Of a stretch of 64,000 nucleotides of DNA, positions 22,882 through 34,200 are shown piece after piece. The DNA comes from Sphaerolaimus hirsutus (lineage: Eukaryota; Nematoda; Chromadorea; Monhysterida; Sphaerolaimidae): NCBI GenBank assembly GCA_964036195.1, contig OZ038453.1, forward strand, positions 29,640,997 through 29,704,996, written 5' to 3'. A program made the translations under genes and the position numbers. The notes below the pieces were generated by a model. It had not been told where the DNA came from, ran no database searches, and worked only from the letters and a program-made list of their open reading frames with translations. Positions within the stretch are counted from its first letter, which is position 1; the number at the start of each line of letters is the position of its first letter.

Positions 22882-25800
22882 CTAAATTAAAAATTGTGTA
22901 TTCGATAAATCGGTAAATATGGTACACTCATTTGAAGAAAACACTTGTGATAAACTAGCACATAAATCCTCACTAAAAGTGGCTCCAAAGAATCCATATA
23001 AATAGAAAAGTGACAGTGACTGTGGCAAACCACTTTTGACAAATTTTCGGAATTTCAGCTGACTCGGCTACTGTTGCTCATGCGGTTAAAGGGTTAGGCG
23101 GTGGTTACAGTAAACTTTTGGTGACAATGCGACCTTTTTTTAAAGTGTCAAATCCCAATGGAAAAGTTCCGTATATTCGTGAAAAGGCAGTGAAGTATAG
23201 ATACTATAGGAATATACATGCATGCAAAGTTTTCGGGTATTTCTTCTTGTCGTTCGTAAGTTACAGGCTCTTAAAAATAAAATTCATCGTCACAAACCGC
23301 GACAAATTTGCGGAATTTTTTTAAAGCCTATAACTTAGGAACAGCAATAAGAAATCTCCTGAAACTTTGCATGCAATGTATATTCTATAGTATCTATAGT
23401 TCACTGTCTTTTCATGTAAATACGGAACTTTTCCAATGAGATATAACACTTAATGGCATCGTCATTAAATTTTCTGTAAAACACCGCCTAACTCACTGGG
23501 GCAGGTGCTGGGCGACATCACTCAATTTGGGCTCCAGACATTTTCCTGGTGCACTAGAAATAGTGATGTAAATTGTGCCATAATTTTGGCGCCAAGCGCC
23601 AAAAACTCCATGGCTAGTGATGTAAAAAGCGCCAGGTCGTTGGCGCCAAGTGCCACAGCCAGGCATTTTGTTCCTGGCACCGGGCAAAAATAGCGCTAAG
23701 CGCCAAAAGCGCCATGGCGCTTTGACATCACAAGCCATGGCGCATTTTCGTTTTTTTTTTATTTTTTAGTTTGACTGGTTGGCCCCTGGAAAGCTTGAAA
23801 ATGTCACTCACATTCATATATTCTGTTAAATTTGTTTGTGTGTTGTAGGTCAGCACTAGTGATGGAATGGCGCCATGGCGCTGGCGCCATTTAAGGGCGC
23901 CAAAGGGCGCCGCCCATGGCGCCATTGGCGCTTGGCGCCCTTTTTCTGTGGCGCCCTTGGCGCCTGGCGCCCACATTCTGAAAGGCGCCATGGCGCCCTT
24001 GGCGCTTGGCGCCCTTTTTTCCGTGGCGCCCTGCTTTAGAAGGGCGCCAAAAAGGCGCCAGCAGAGTTTCACGGTGAGTGCTGTGTAAACGAAAAAAAAT
24101 GAAAAACATCCGTGGATGATCTAAATTCGCCAGAAAAATGGACGGAGCGGTATGAGTGGGTGGAAATCTTTCGTCCAACGGTTCATCAGATCTGTCTGAC
24201 AGATCAGAAGACAAGATCGATGGACCGTCTAACTTGCAAAATCATAAATAAACGGATTTAAATCGTTGCAATTAGGAAACATTGTTTGGAAAGGTCTATT
24301 TGTAATGAATGGATTGTTGACAAATGACAATTTCCATTGCGTTTGAATTCGTCATGTGGATTTTATTCAATTTTTTTTTGTTGCTAGCCTTGTTTTTGTT
24401 CATTACATCCTGGAGAACCCGAATTAAGAAGTGAATGCGCGTACAATGGTGCTGTAGAAACATTTTTAGCACACGCATGGTGTTGTAGGCACTTTTTATT
24501 CTGGCGCCCTTGGCGCCTGGCGTCCTATTTTCCAAATGGCGCCATGGCGCCCTTGGCGCTTGGCGCCCTCTTTCCGAATGGCGCCATGGCGCCCTTGGCG
24601 CCTGGCGCCATGTTTTCTGGCGCTTTTCCATCACTAGTCAGCAGTCAGCACCTGGAAATTGATTTTATTTGAAGCAAACAGCCGACAAACACACAGAGAT
24701 AGATCCAATGGAAAATATGTACATTTGCGGCATGAGTACCAAAGTGAGTTGAAAAGTATCACTGACTCTCAGCATACGAGAGTGAGAGAGATTCAAATGT
24801 TTAGAGAAAATTTTTTAATCTTTTTGGAGAATATATGAAAAAACTCTCTAGCACTAATCTTGGAAATTATGTTTTGACACTTTTCTCAATCTGAACCTCA
24901 ATGGATTCTCTACCCTGAATTATCTCCAAGAAATCGATGATATTTTATTTTTGAGACATACTCCGTGATTATATTTGATAATACTTTCTGAAAAACTATC
25001 GTCTTTGTAACAGCAAGTTCATTGCGTACTCCTACCCATGTTTTGCAGACCGGTAGATTGGTGGTCAGTATCGCAATGATTGTACTGTCATAAGTGATGA
25101 AAAAGCACTGATCTGCGGTGTCCATGTTGTCAACAACACATTGCGCTACGATTGGCGCCACACAGACTGGTTTTCATGGTTCCCATCCCAATTCAAAGCT
25201 CGCTGACGAGTAACACTACGCATTATTGTACACATAAACTTCACACCAGCTTTGTACATTTTGCTGCGCTTACCGCAATATTTTTACAACACTGCAACTT
25301 TATTAGCAACATAAATCAACACAAGCTTCGAATTGGGATGAGAACCATTTTTCATTTTGGAACCATGAAAACTACCGTATTACCTCGAAATACCCCATGG
25401 GGGTTTATTATTTCGCCAGCAAAATTTGAGGGGGGGTTAATTCGAGGGGGGGGGGGTTTATTCGAGGTTTTTTTTATTATTTTGTCAGAAATTTTTGTAA
25501 GGATCGTAGTAAATAGTAGGCATTTGCATACCCAAAACAGGTAATAAATGTGTCCAAACAGGATATATTTGGACACAAAAACGTAGATAGCTACACAAAC
25601 TAGTCTATGTGTAGCTGCAATGCAAATTAACAGTAATATACATCATGCACATTGCATACATGACGTATTTATTATGTACATGACGTACATCATTCCGAAG
25701 GGTGGGGGAGTATTTCGAGGGGAGGGTTATTTTTTCCCCAGCCCATTTTGAGGGGGGTTAATTCGAGGGGGGGGGGGTCATTCAAGGGGGGGGGGGATAA

Positions 25801-27491
25801 TTCGAGGTAATACGGTAGTCTGTGTAGCCACATTTGTGCGAGCGCACCAGTCCTACGGTCATTGATTCGTGCTCCTTCCAAAATGGGATTTTCCTCGCCT
25901 GTGTCATAGCTGTTGCGCATGTGCACTTGCTCAGCCGACCAGAGTTACTGCTGCCTCAGGTGGCAATCCCAAGCCTAGTAAAGTGTAAAGTAAAGTGTCA
26001 AATGTAAAGTCTCACAGCAAAAAAATAGATGCGTGAAGCGTGTGGAAGCGGGCTGGATGCGCATGCGCGTGAAGCGGCGCGCTTCCACACGCTTCCACCA
26101 ACATCACGAGATTCTGGGTGAAGTGTCTTCCACACGCTTCCACACGCTTCCACCAACATCACGAGATTCTGGGTGAAGTGTCTTCCACACGCTTCCACAT
26201 GCTTCCACCAACATCACGAGATTCTGGGTGAAGTGTCTTCCACACGCTTCACCTAGCTTCACCGCGCACTTCACGCGCATCGAAGCATGTGGAAGACACT
26301 TTGACACGCTTCCCCCGCGTATAAATTTGCATGGGAGCGCCATAATGTGCCTGCGCACACTAGTTTTCACACAAAATTTTGAAAACTCATGAATCAGCTT
26401 AGAACGCATTTGAGTTTTCTACAATGAGGTGGCCGTCAACTACAGTTGACGGAGATTAAACATGACTCATTGTGGAAAACTCAAACATGTTCAAAACTCA
26501 TTTATGAGTTTTTGAAATTTCGTGTGTAAACTAGTGTGCGCAGGGCCATTAAGAAGCGTGAAATGGCTTCACGCATTTCTTTGTGATGTGTGTGGAAGTG
26601 CTGGCATGCTTGGTGAAGCGTTCGGGAAGTGTTGGTGTGAAGACACTTCCCAACGCTTCACCGCGCATCCACACACCCATGTTTTGCTGTGTCTAATGCA
26701 AAGTCAAATGCAAATTCAAATGTAAAGTAAAGTGTCAAATGTCAAGTAAAGTGTCAACAGTGTATCCAAATCTTATTTTTCATATCCAAATCTTATGTTT
26801 TTGTATCCAAATCTTATTTTGAAAAATAAGATTTGGATACAAAAACATAAGATTTGGATACAAAAAATTAAGATTTAAATACACAATTGACACTTTTCTT
26901 TACATTTGACATTTGACTTTGCATTTGACTTTGCACTTGACACTTTACTTCACACTTGACATCTGACTTTGCATTTGACTTTACATTTGACACTTTACTT
27001 TATACTTTACAGGGCTTGGGACTGCCCCCAGATGCATAGAATAAATTGAGGGTGGCATTTGGGGGGGGGGGGGGTCTCCAGACTTCGTCTTGTCACATTC
27101 CACTGTACATTGGCCGATTTTTAAGCCGTTCGAGTATGTTGGGGATGGGGTCGGGGCTATGACCAAAAAAATTTTCTTCCTCGAATATTCCCCCACTCCT
27201 GAGATAAGGGTGGTCTACAAAAACATGTTCATTTTGCATGGCCAATCCTGGCCGATTGACCTTGGAGCTCAATAACTCGGCCATTTCTGGGCCGATTTCG
27301 ACCATTCAACACTTACAATGATCGCGACCACCCGAATCGATTCACTTCTCATTTCACTTCTCAATTCACTTCTCACTTCTCATTTCACTTTTGCTAATTT
27401 TCTTCTCAATTCACTTCGCATCTGCCATTTCACTTCTCACTTCTCATTTTGCGGAACTGGCACCTGGTCCGATGTCATTCGGTGCATTCAT
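22882..27491 (-). CDS. Cysteine-rich secreted protein with PAN-like module, 5-exon model
   Basis: Minus-strand exons in transcript order: 27491-27464 (ATG at 27491), 25954-25814, 25166-25036, 24765-23812 (interrupted by the hAT element 23857-24636), 22982-22882 (TAG). Removing the transposon and one target copy gives 567 nt, 188 aa, with every phase compatible. Exon 3 carries a PAN-like pattern (VAQC, then ADQCFFITYDS, then LPVC); exons 2, 4 and 5 are also cysteine-rich (SKCTC, SCRKC, LCVCR, NEC). Function is inferred as extracellular binding, like the convergent CCP/PAN gene next door. The donor of exon 2 (C|GTATTACC) lies in the end of a family C transposon. Intron 1 starts at the family B end (CAG|GTGCCAGTTCCGC) and ends just past the family A end. 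No signal peptide is seen, so upstream exons may be missing; the first exon is the weakest. Confidence 0.5.
23092..23492. mobile_element. Foldback element
   Basis: GTTAGGCGGTG at the left and CACCGCCTAAC at the right. Inner arms pair over about 180 bases (AAAAGTTCCGTAT..; TACGGAACTTTTCC). Confidence 0.8.
23561..23731. mobile_element. Family E MITE
   Basis: TAGTGATGTAAATTG..CATGGCGCTTTGACATCAC; internal second TAGTGATGTAAAAAGCGCC start. Confidence 0.7.
23857..24636. mobile_element. hAT-like family E element inside a coding exon (minus-strand gene)
   Basis: TAGTGATGGAATGGCGCC..GGCGCTTTTCCATCACTA with TSD GTCAGCAC/GTCAGCAG. On the minus strand the open frame INFQ continues on the other side as VLTADLQHTNKF once the element and one target copy are removed. 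Confidence 0.85.
25168..25352. mobile_element. Family N inverted-repeat MITE
   Basis: TGGTTCCCATCCCAATTCAA..TTCGAATTGGGATGAGAACC; a second copy is at 50668-50830. Confidence 0.75.
25375..25815. mobile_element. Family C MITE; its end may act as a splice donor
   Basis: CCGTATTACCTCGAAATACC..CGAGGTAATACGG with TA flanks. On the minus strand the terminal CC|GTATTACC is the predicted donor of exon 2 of the cysteine-rich gene. Confidence 0.82.
25960..27028 (+). mobile_element. Family A element with nested F and O elements
   Basis: GTGGCAATCCCAAGCC..GGCTTGGGACTGCCCC with CAG on both sides. It lies in reverse within intron 1 of the minus-strand gene. F element at 26013-26691 (CACAGCAAAAAA.., TSD TCT), itself holding 60-bp repeats and a family O foldback (about 26340-26540). 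Confidence 0.85.
27034..27310. mobile_element. Family P fragment without ends
   Basis: Shares ATAAATTGAGGGTGGCATTT and GAGTATGTTGGGG..GGGGCTATGAC with the internal part of 14533-15088. Confidence 0.6.
27310..27463 (-). mobile_element. Family B introner end (donor side of intron 1, minus-strand gene)
   Basis: On the minus strand GACCAG|GTGCCAGTTCCGC is the family B 5' end, followed by AGAAGTGA repeats. The other end is missing. Confidence 0.6.
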
Positions 27492-27528
27492 ACCATCAAC
27501 AAATAACACATCAACAAACAAATAATAA

Positions 27529-28140
27529 TTGAGGCGTCTAATTCTAAAAGTCGACAAGTCCACAAAATGCGATTTTGAGTAAATCGCATTTTAAGCTTCA
27601 TTTCCAATTCCAGGTCCGTGGTGCGTGTCCAATGCGGCTCTCTCATGCTCAACATTAAGTTCCAAATGTTAACAATAAAGTTTCAAATTTTCAGCCCCTG
27701 CTCTCAATGTATACTGGAAAAATTGGGTGTCTATAAAAGTCTACACGGACAGAACAAAAGTGTTTTTGGGGGGGAAATGGACTCGTCGACTTCTTGCACT
27801 CGAGATCATTTTTGTTCCCACCCGCCTTCTGCCTGTCTCATGGGAAATTTATGGACTTGTCGACTTTTAGAAATCGGTGTCCATGATGGACTTATCACAT
27901 TTCTTGCGTTTTTTCCCATAAAAAAGGCGGCGGAAGGTGGACTTGTCGACTTTTAGCCCAAAACTAAGTGGACTTGTCGACTTCTTGCCCAAATTTTTTG
28001 CGTTTTACACAAAAATGTCAAATTTGGCACTTATGGAAAATTATGAAAAATGTGCGGGAGTAGCCCCAGATGATGTTTCCTGGACTAACTCAAAATTTTC
28101 ATATTTTGGATCAGTCGACTTTTAGAATTGGACGCCTCAA
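27529..28140. mobile_element. Family Q MITE
   Basis: TTGAGGCGTCTAATTCTAAA..TTTTAGAATTGGACGCCTCAA, with repeated GACTTGTCGACTT inside. Confidence 0.82.
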
Positions 28141-28231
28141 TTCAATTGATTCTTGACTGCAATGTCCAATTGGTCCCTTTAGCTATTATTATATGGGCTC
28201 CAAACTGGCTTGTTGCCAACTAAGGAGTTAA

Positions 28232-31200
28232 TACTGTGCTCTGCATCACTTATGGTCGCTCATCGGTTGCGGCCTCAATGTGGTCGGAGTCCTAGTAACA
28301 GTGCTTCCTGCTTATATAACACTTGAGGTGGCTATGTTATATGTATGTATGTATGTTGCTGATGTATTATTGTTTATTGCTGGTGTGCTCCTGATTTGTG
28401 CAAAGGAGAAGTCGCCCCAGACCAAACTACCAGCAATTGCATTTTGGCTCATGGTGAGTACTTTTGTTAGTTTTGACTAGTGATGGAATGGCGCCATGGC
28501 GCTGACGCCCTTAAATGGCGGCAACGGGCGTCAGCGCCATGGCGCCGTTGGCGCTTGGCGCCCTTTTCTCTGGCGCCATCTGGCGCCTGGTGCCATTATT
28601 TCGAATGGCGCCGTGGCGCACTTGGCGGTTGGCGCCATTTTTGCTGGCGCCAATTTGGCGCCCGGCGCCATTGTTTTGAATGGCGCCAGAAATGGCGCCA
28701 AGATGCTGCGATGAGAGTTGGTTTTTATCCATTTTTAAGTGCCTTATCTTCGGAATGATATGGTTTTTATGGTATTTAGTTATTATGGTATTTAGTATTT
28801 TAACTATGTAAATTCTTGCCAACATTGACAGTTTATATTTCATTTCATCATTTTTATTCAACATAAACTGCAAAAATTCAGATGCTTCTGCACTGATTTT
28901 CACATGAGGGCTGTTTAAATCATTTTTCCTGGCGCTTTTCCATCACTAGTCTTGACAAGCACACCAGGTGCCTGTCCCAGACCCTGTAAAATACCCAGTA
29001 AAAGTACTTCAGTACAGAAAACGTATTTCAGATTTGAGGGGGGTAATTCAAAGGGGGTTTATTATTTCGCCAGACTCTTGTGCTGGGGAATAATAACCCC
29101 CCCTCGAAATACCCCCCCCCCTCCAGAATGATGTAAACACCTTCCTGGTCAAGTCCGGCACCCTATTTTTGATTTCACTTGTGACATCCTATCTCCAGTT
29201 CTAGGGTGCGCCAGAAGCTGAAATTTGAGGGAAATATTGACAGAACCCCCTCTACTTCGCATGAATTTGGGGGGTCATGGCAACGTCTAGGAGGGTGGGT
29301 CACCATAAGTGCAAAAATTTTATTGGCTTTTCTGGTGTCCCTCACAGGTAGGGTTCAAACGGGACCGCGGTCCCGGTACATGGTTCGGCAAAAAGTCATT
29401 GAGGGGGGGGGGGCATTACTTGGGGGCATTACTTGAATAATGTTCCAAGAAAGGGCTAATACATTGAGCGTGGTCCTTCACACAGTGGAGGTGTGTGGAA
29501 CAACATTGGCCAGATATTATGTACCAATAGGTTCAAACGAGACCGTGGTCCCGGTACACGGTCTGGCAAATCCCAGTCCCGGGACCGACCCCCCAGTCCC
29601 GGTCCCGGTCCCGACAATTGAAAAAAGCCAGTCCCGGTCCCGGACCCGGTCCCGACCCCCCAGTCCAAGTACTGGTCCCGGTCCCGACATAAGAAAATTT
29701 CTGGTCCCGGTCCCGGTCCCGGTCCGAAAAACTGGTCCCGTTTGAACCCTACTCACAGGTCCAGCATCCAATGCTTTTTGAGCTTTGGGAGGGGTAAAAA
29801 TCTAAACTTTTGGGGATGTGTTACCAACACCACTCCCCTACTATACACTATTCAAAAATGTGAGATTTATGTGAAAAATTTCTAAAAAATTATATAATAT
29901 GGGAATGGAGCAAGCCCACCATCAACACAAGGTGGCAATCTGCTAGTGCCACCCACACCAATATAATTAGGATCAACATTGTGTGGAGCTTGATACTGGG
30001 AAGCCCTGCACAAGATACTGTCATCCACACAGACAGGTCCACTACCAAACTTATCCCAGGGAAGCCCAGCAAAATTCATTCTACTCCCAAAATTCCCCCT
30101 GACAAACTTGGGTGACAAGCCCCAGTGCAACCTTTTAGCACTTACCCTAAGTCCTGAACCAGCTTGTCACACAAGTCTGACAACTCGGTCACCAACATGC
30201 TGTCAATCAGGCAACACACAACACCACTCTGCGCACGCAACTTTTGCGCAGCACTTTTACACATTCCCTTCTTGCACACAGCAACTTTGCACTTTTTAGA
30301 CCTGCTAACTGCAGCTGGCTTTGGCAGACCTCCAAGCAATAGATGGAGATATCACTCGATAGTGCCCTTCAGAACCACCTCCACCAACCACAGCAGCGCG
30401 CGCATACCGCAGCAATTTGCGTTTGATAGTGTGCGGCGTTAATTTCCCCCTTTTTCCCACATACCACCAAAGCGACTTTGACCTGGACACAATGTGCTTC
30501 CCAGGTGGGGCTGATTCACCCAAAATTCCCAGATCAATAAAACTGGGGTGCATCAGCAAATGTTCCATAAGCCATTCCTGAGAGGCACCACCAGCCCACT
30601 CTTGGGAGGCACCACCAACTACCTCAACACTTGGCAACACATATTCCACCACAAAATCCTTGGCACCAGCTACCTTTTCAGCATAGGTGGCCTTTCTAGA
30701 AATTGGAACGATGCCCCAGAACCCTCAGAAAAGTCCCCAGACAAAACATTGGCATCAGACACTGAGTCATCAATATCCCAAAAACCCTCAGAAACAGGTG
30801 CCACATTTTCAGAATCCATCAACTCAACCATGGCCCTGCCAAGTGGTAAGGGGTTGGCAGTGTCCACCTTAAAGCACATTGAGGCCAGATCCATGGCAAA
30901 GTGAATTTAAAAGAACATGAAATTATAAATTATCCAGTCAACTAAAAACTACTATGAGCCAAAGAATAAATTATAAAGTTCCAAGGGTTTCAGCTTGGAC
31001 ACAAAACACAGTTGGGAATAATCACACTAAGGGAAATCTAACAATGAAAGTTTCAGCTTGGACACAAAACACAGTTGGGAATAATCACACCAAGGGAAAT
31101 CTAACAATGAAAGTTTGCAAAGTTATTCAATATTTATGAAGAAGTTTCAGGATCAAAACATCAAATTTGTTTGTTGAGGTTTTATGAGAATATTTCAGAA

Positions 31201-34200
31201 TGCAAATGTCAAATCAGTTATTTCCAGTTGAGGGAGAAAGTTCCAGGGTTTACTATTTAACAAGTTTGTGCAGAAAGTTCAAAAGCCAATTTTTATTCTT
31301 GATCAACTTTTATGAACAGGCAAACAAATTGAGAGCACAAATTCAGAAAATTAGATGCAAAAGTTTAACAGTTAATTCCAATTTGACAGCAATCAAAAAT
31401 CCAATAAAAATCAATAAAACTACAGAAGCATAATTCAAAAAAGGGGACTGAAAAGATCAGAAAGTTTGATAAACAAATGCACAATTTGACAATTTCAGCA
31501 AGCTCTAAGAGCGATAAATAGATGAAAAGGGTTTAAAAGGGTTTTCACAATTTGATAAATTCACAAGTTCAAAAGGGTAGACAAGGGGTAAAAAAAGATT
31601 TCAACACTTTTAAAACATCCAAAAATCAATATATCAAACCTTCCAAACACAAAATATGACAAAAATATGGGTGCTGATTAAAGGCTACACCAGCCACACC
31701 CAGGGAGGGCAGACATGAGCTTGGGGGAGAGCATCTATTGACTGAGCATACTCACCCCACAAGACCCAAGCTCCCAGCTCAGGCTAAGTGCTGATTAGCC
31801 ACCTAAGGGCACTTTAGACACTTGGCACTGACAAATCCAGTAGACAAAGACAGTAACATAAACCAGGCTGGCTCATACTAGTCTTTAGTAGACTGGAGAA
31901 TGAATAATTAGTTCAGTAGTTGAGTGAGTGAGTGAGAGAGGGTTCTGATTCTGCTTTTATAGCTCAAAACTGGTTTTTTACTTGGGCGGAGCCAACCAAT
32001 CAGTTTGGAGTTACTTTAGTTTGAACTGTTACAAAAATAAGTGACTACCTTTGTATGAGCACAGTATGGCTTATGGGGTACTTTTGGGTCTTGTGGGTGT
32101 AACCCTTTAAAATCAGAGAAGCAATACACACTGCACAAGATTATCCTAATAGGTGGAGCTTAAAGGTAAACTTAAGAATAGACCTGGCAATGAGCCAAAA
32201 CATGAATATGAAGGAAACAGGCTCCAGCTACAACTTACAAGCACAAAGAAGCATAAAAAACAAGGGAAATAGCACAAAACTGAATAGAACTCACTAGCTG
32301 GAGCACGTAACCACACCCAACAAGTACCAGAGACTGCAACCTTTGTGTTACTAACCTCTAAGACAAAAGCAACAACACAAGAAAACAAGAGAAGATGAAA
32401 CAAGATCAGTGAATTAGAAACAAGGTTTATCACAGTGCCTTTGTTATGTATATCACAATGAGGTTACATTTGACAATACACAAGTTAGAATGAGCTAAAA
32501 AGCCACAAGTTAGTGAAATATCACACCTATTTACAACAAATATACATGGACATGGGTGAAGATTGAAGTTGTTTAGAGTCACCCCAAAGTTGTATTAGCA
32601 GTTAAAGAGCATGATTTTGATCAAAAATGGTACAAATTGCATCAAAGTCAGATTACAAACAAGTTAGATACAGTGAAAACTGTCTTTACTAAGAACCAAC
32701 TCATATCAAAAAATATTGAGATTTTACAACAACTACGGATCAAGGTGAGGTTTATGCCATGTGTTCTGGGGCTCTTTCCGAGTCAGAATATCAAAAATCA
32801 CGTAGTTTCGCTCAGAAACGGGTCCAGAATTAAAGGTGGAACATTTTAAGTCAAATACGAAAATAACACGGCTAAACTTTCAAAACAAGTGCAAATATGT
32901 CACAAACAAGAATATACAGTAAATACTGGTTAGTTGAAACAATTTGAGTCCTGTCGGATCCTCCTGGATGTCCTTCTAGGCCAGAAACTATTGTTGGAAC
33001 TGTGCCAAGGTCAATAGAACACCGACAGTACGAAGCCCGAAGTTGGCCGTGTCGTCCACAATTCACACGCTTGGCTGAACTTGGGGGTGGTATTTTATCA
33101 TAAACCAGCTCTTCAAGTGTCTAATAAAAAAGTTCCAGCAAATGTGAATTATTTGTCATCCATTTATTTTGGGGTCGTTTTTTTAGAGAATAGAAGTTTT
33201 TACTAAAATTGTACAAAAATTCAAATTATTGTACAATTTTACTAAAATTTTACAAAAATTCAAATTTTAGTAAAATTGTATTTTTATTTTTTTATTTTCC
33301 ATTTTATTTTATTTTATTTTATTGTATAATTTTCCATTTTATTTTTATTTTATTTTTATTTTTTTCTGAGATTTTGCCAACCCTGGGCACAAGTGAAATC
33401 AAAAATAGGGCGCCGGACGTGACCGGGAAGGTGTTTACATCAGGTATGCAAGGTGCATGATGTGTTTATTACTACGAATTAGCATTGCAGCTACACTTAC
33501 TGTATATGCTCATTTGTTTACAGATGTACATCTAAAGCCCCAATATAACCTATTTTCTCACGTTTATTGCCGTTTTTGTGTATTAAAAAGCGTATTCTGT
33601 ACTATGAATTTCATGAAAATTTATGACAATATAATAACCCCCCCCCCCTCGAATAAGCCCCCACCCTCGAATTAACCCCCCACCCTCGAATTAACCCCCC
33701 CCCCCCTCAAATGTTGCTGGTGAAATAATAAACCCCCCTTACACTCAATTGGGGGTATTTCGAGACGGGGTTATTTATTCATAGTGGCCATTTTGAGGGG
33801 CGGGGGGTATTTCAAAGGGGGGGGGGGTTTCGAGGACATACGGTATACTTTGAAGAAAGTTCGATACTCTTACCACCTTTGCCACTGGATTCTGCCACTG
33901 CAACTGAGACAAAATTTCAGGTTGCCAACGTATTACTCAACGCAATCGCCATCAAACAGTGGATAGATGGGATTATGCTCGTCTCTACAAATACAATATG
34001 GTCAATTGGCGGGCCTTCGGCATTCGTGGATATTTGGACAACATATACCTTTGCTGGTGGCAGTCCCAAGCCCTGTAAAGTGTAAAGTAAAGTGTCAAAT
34101 GTAAAGTCTAATGCAAAGTAAATTGTCAATTGTCATGCAAAGTTCAGTAATAAATTTTTTTCTTTTTTGTTTTGATTGACACTTTACTTTGCATCAGAGT

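Larger units (their letters stand above)
29134..33437. mobile_element. Family I element carrying foreign cargo
   Basis: TAAACACCTTCCTGGTCAAG..CCGGGAAGGTGTTTA. Flanking inner sequence matches the 1.46-kb copies at 35236 and 42494. About 29880-33100 is extra material, with decayed ORFs and a promoter-like site. A partial family J right end (about 33190-33386) is also nested. Confidence 0.72.
29017..33847. mobile_element. Family C element split by a 4.3-kb family I insertion
   Basis: Left C signatures at 29017-29133; C interior and right end (CGAGGACATACGG, then TA) at 33438-33847. Interior 33438-33600 matches 49143-49250 and 49560-49610. Confidence 0.65.

Noticed and set aside
23728..24634. 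Overlapping long ORFs on both strands
   Set aside because: Same family E arrays. Only the flanking 23812-23856 and 24652-24765 look coding.
24708..24743. Plus-strand first exon MENMYICGMSTK with a GTGAGT donor
   Set aside because: It overlaps a minus-strand exon that joins four others in phase; no plus-strand exon continues it.
29456..29771. Proline/glycine-rich ORFs on both strands
   Set aside because: GGTCCC arrays of a family H MITE.
32947..33105. Open plus-strand stretch containing DPPGCPSRPETIVGT
   Set aside because: It could be a captured exon, but it lies inside cargo of a family I element with no clear splice sites.
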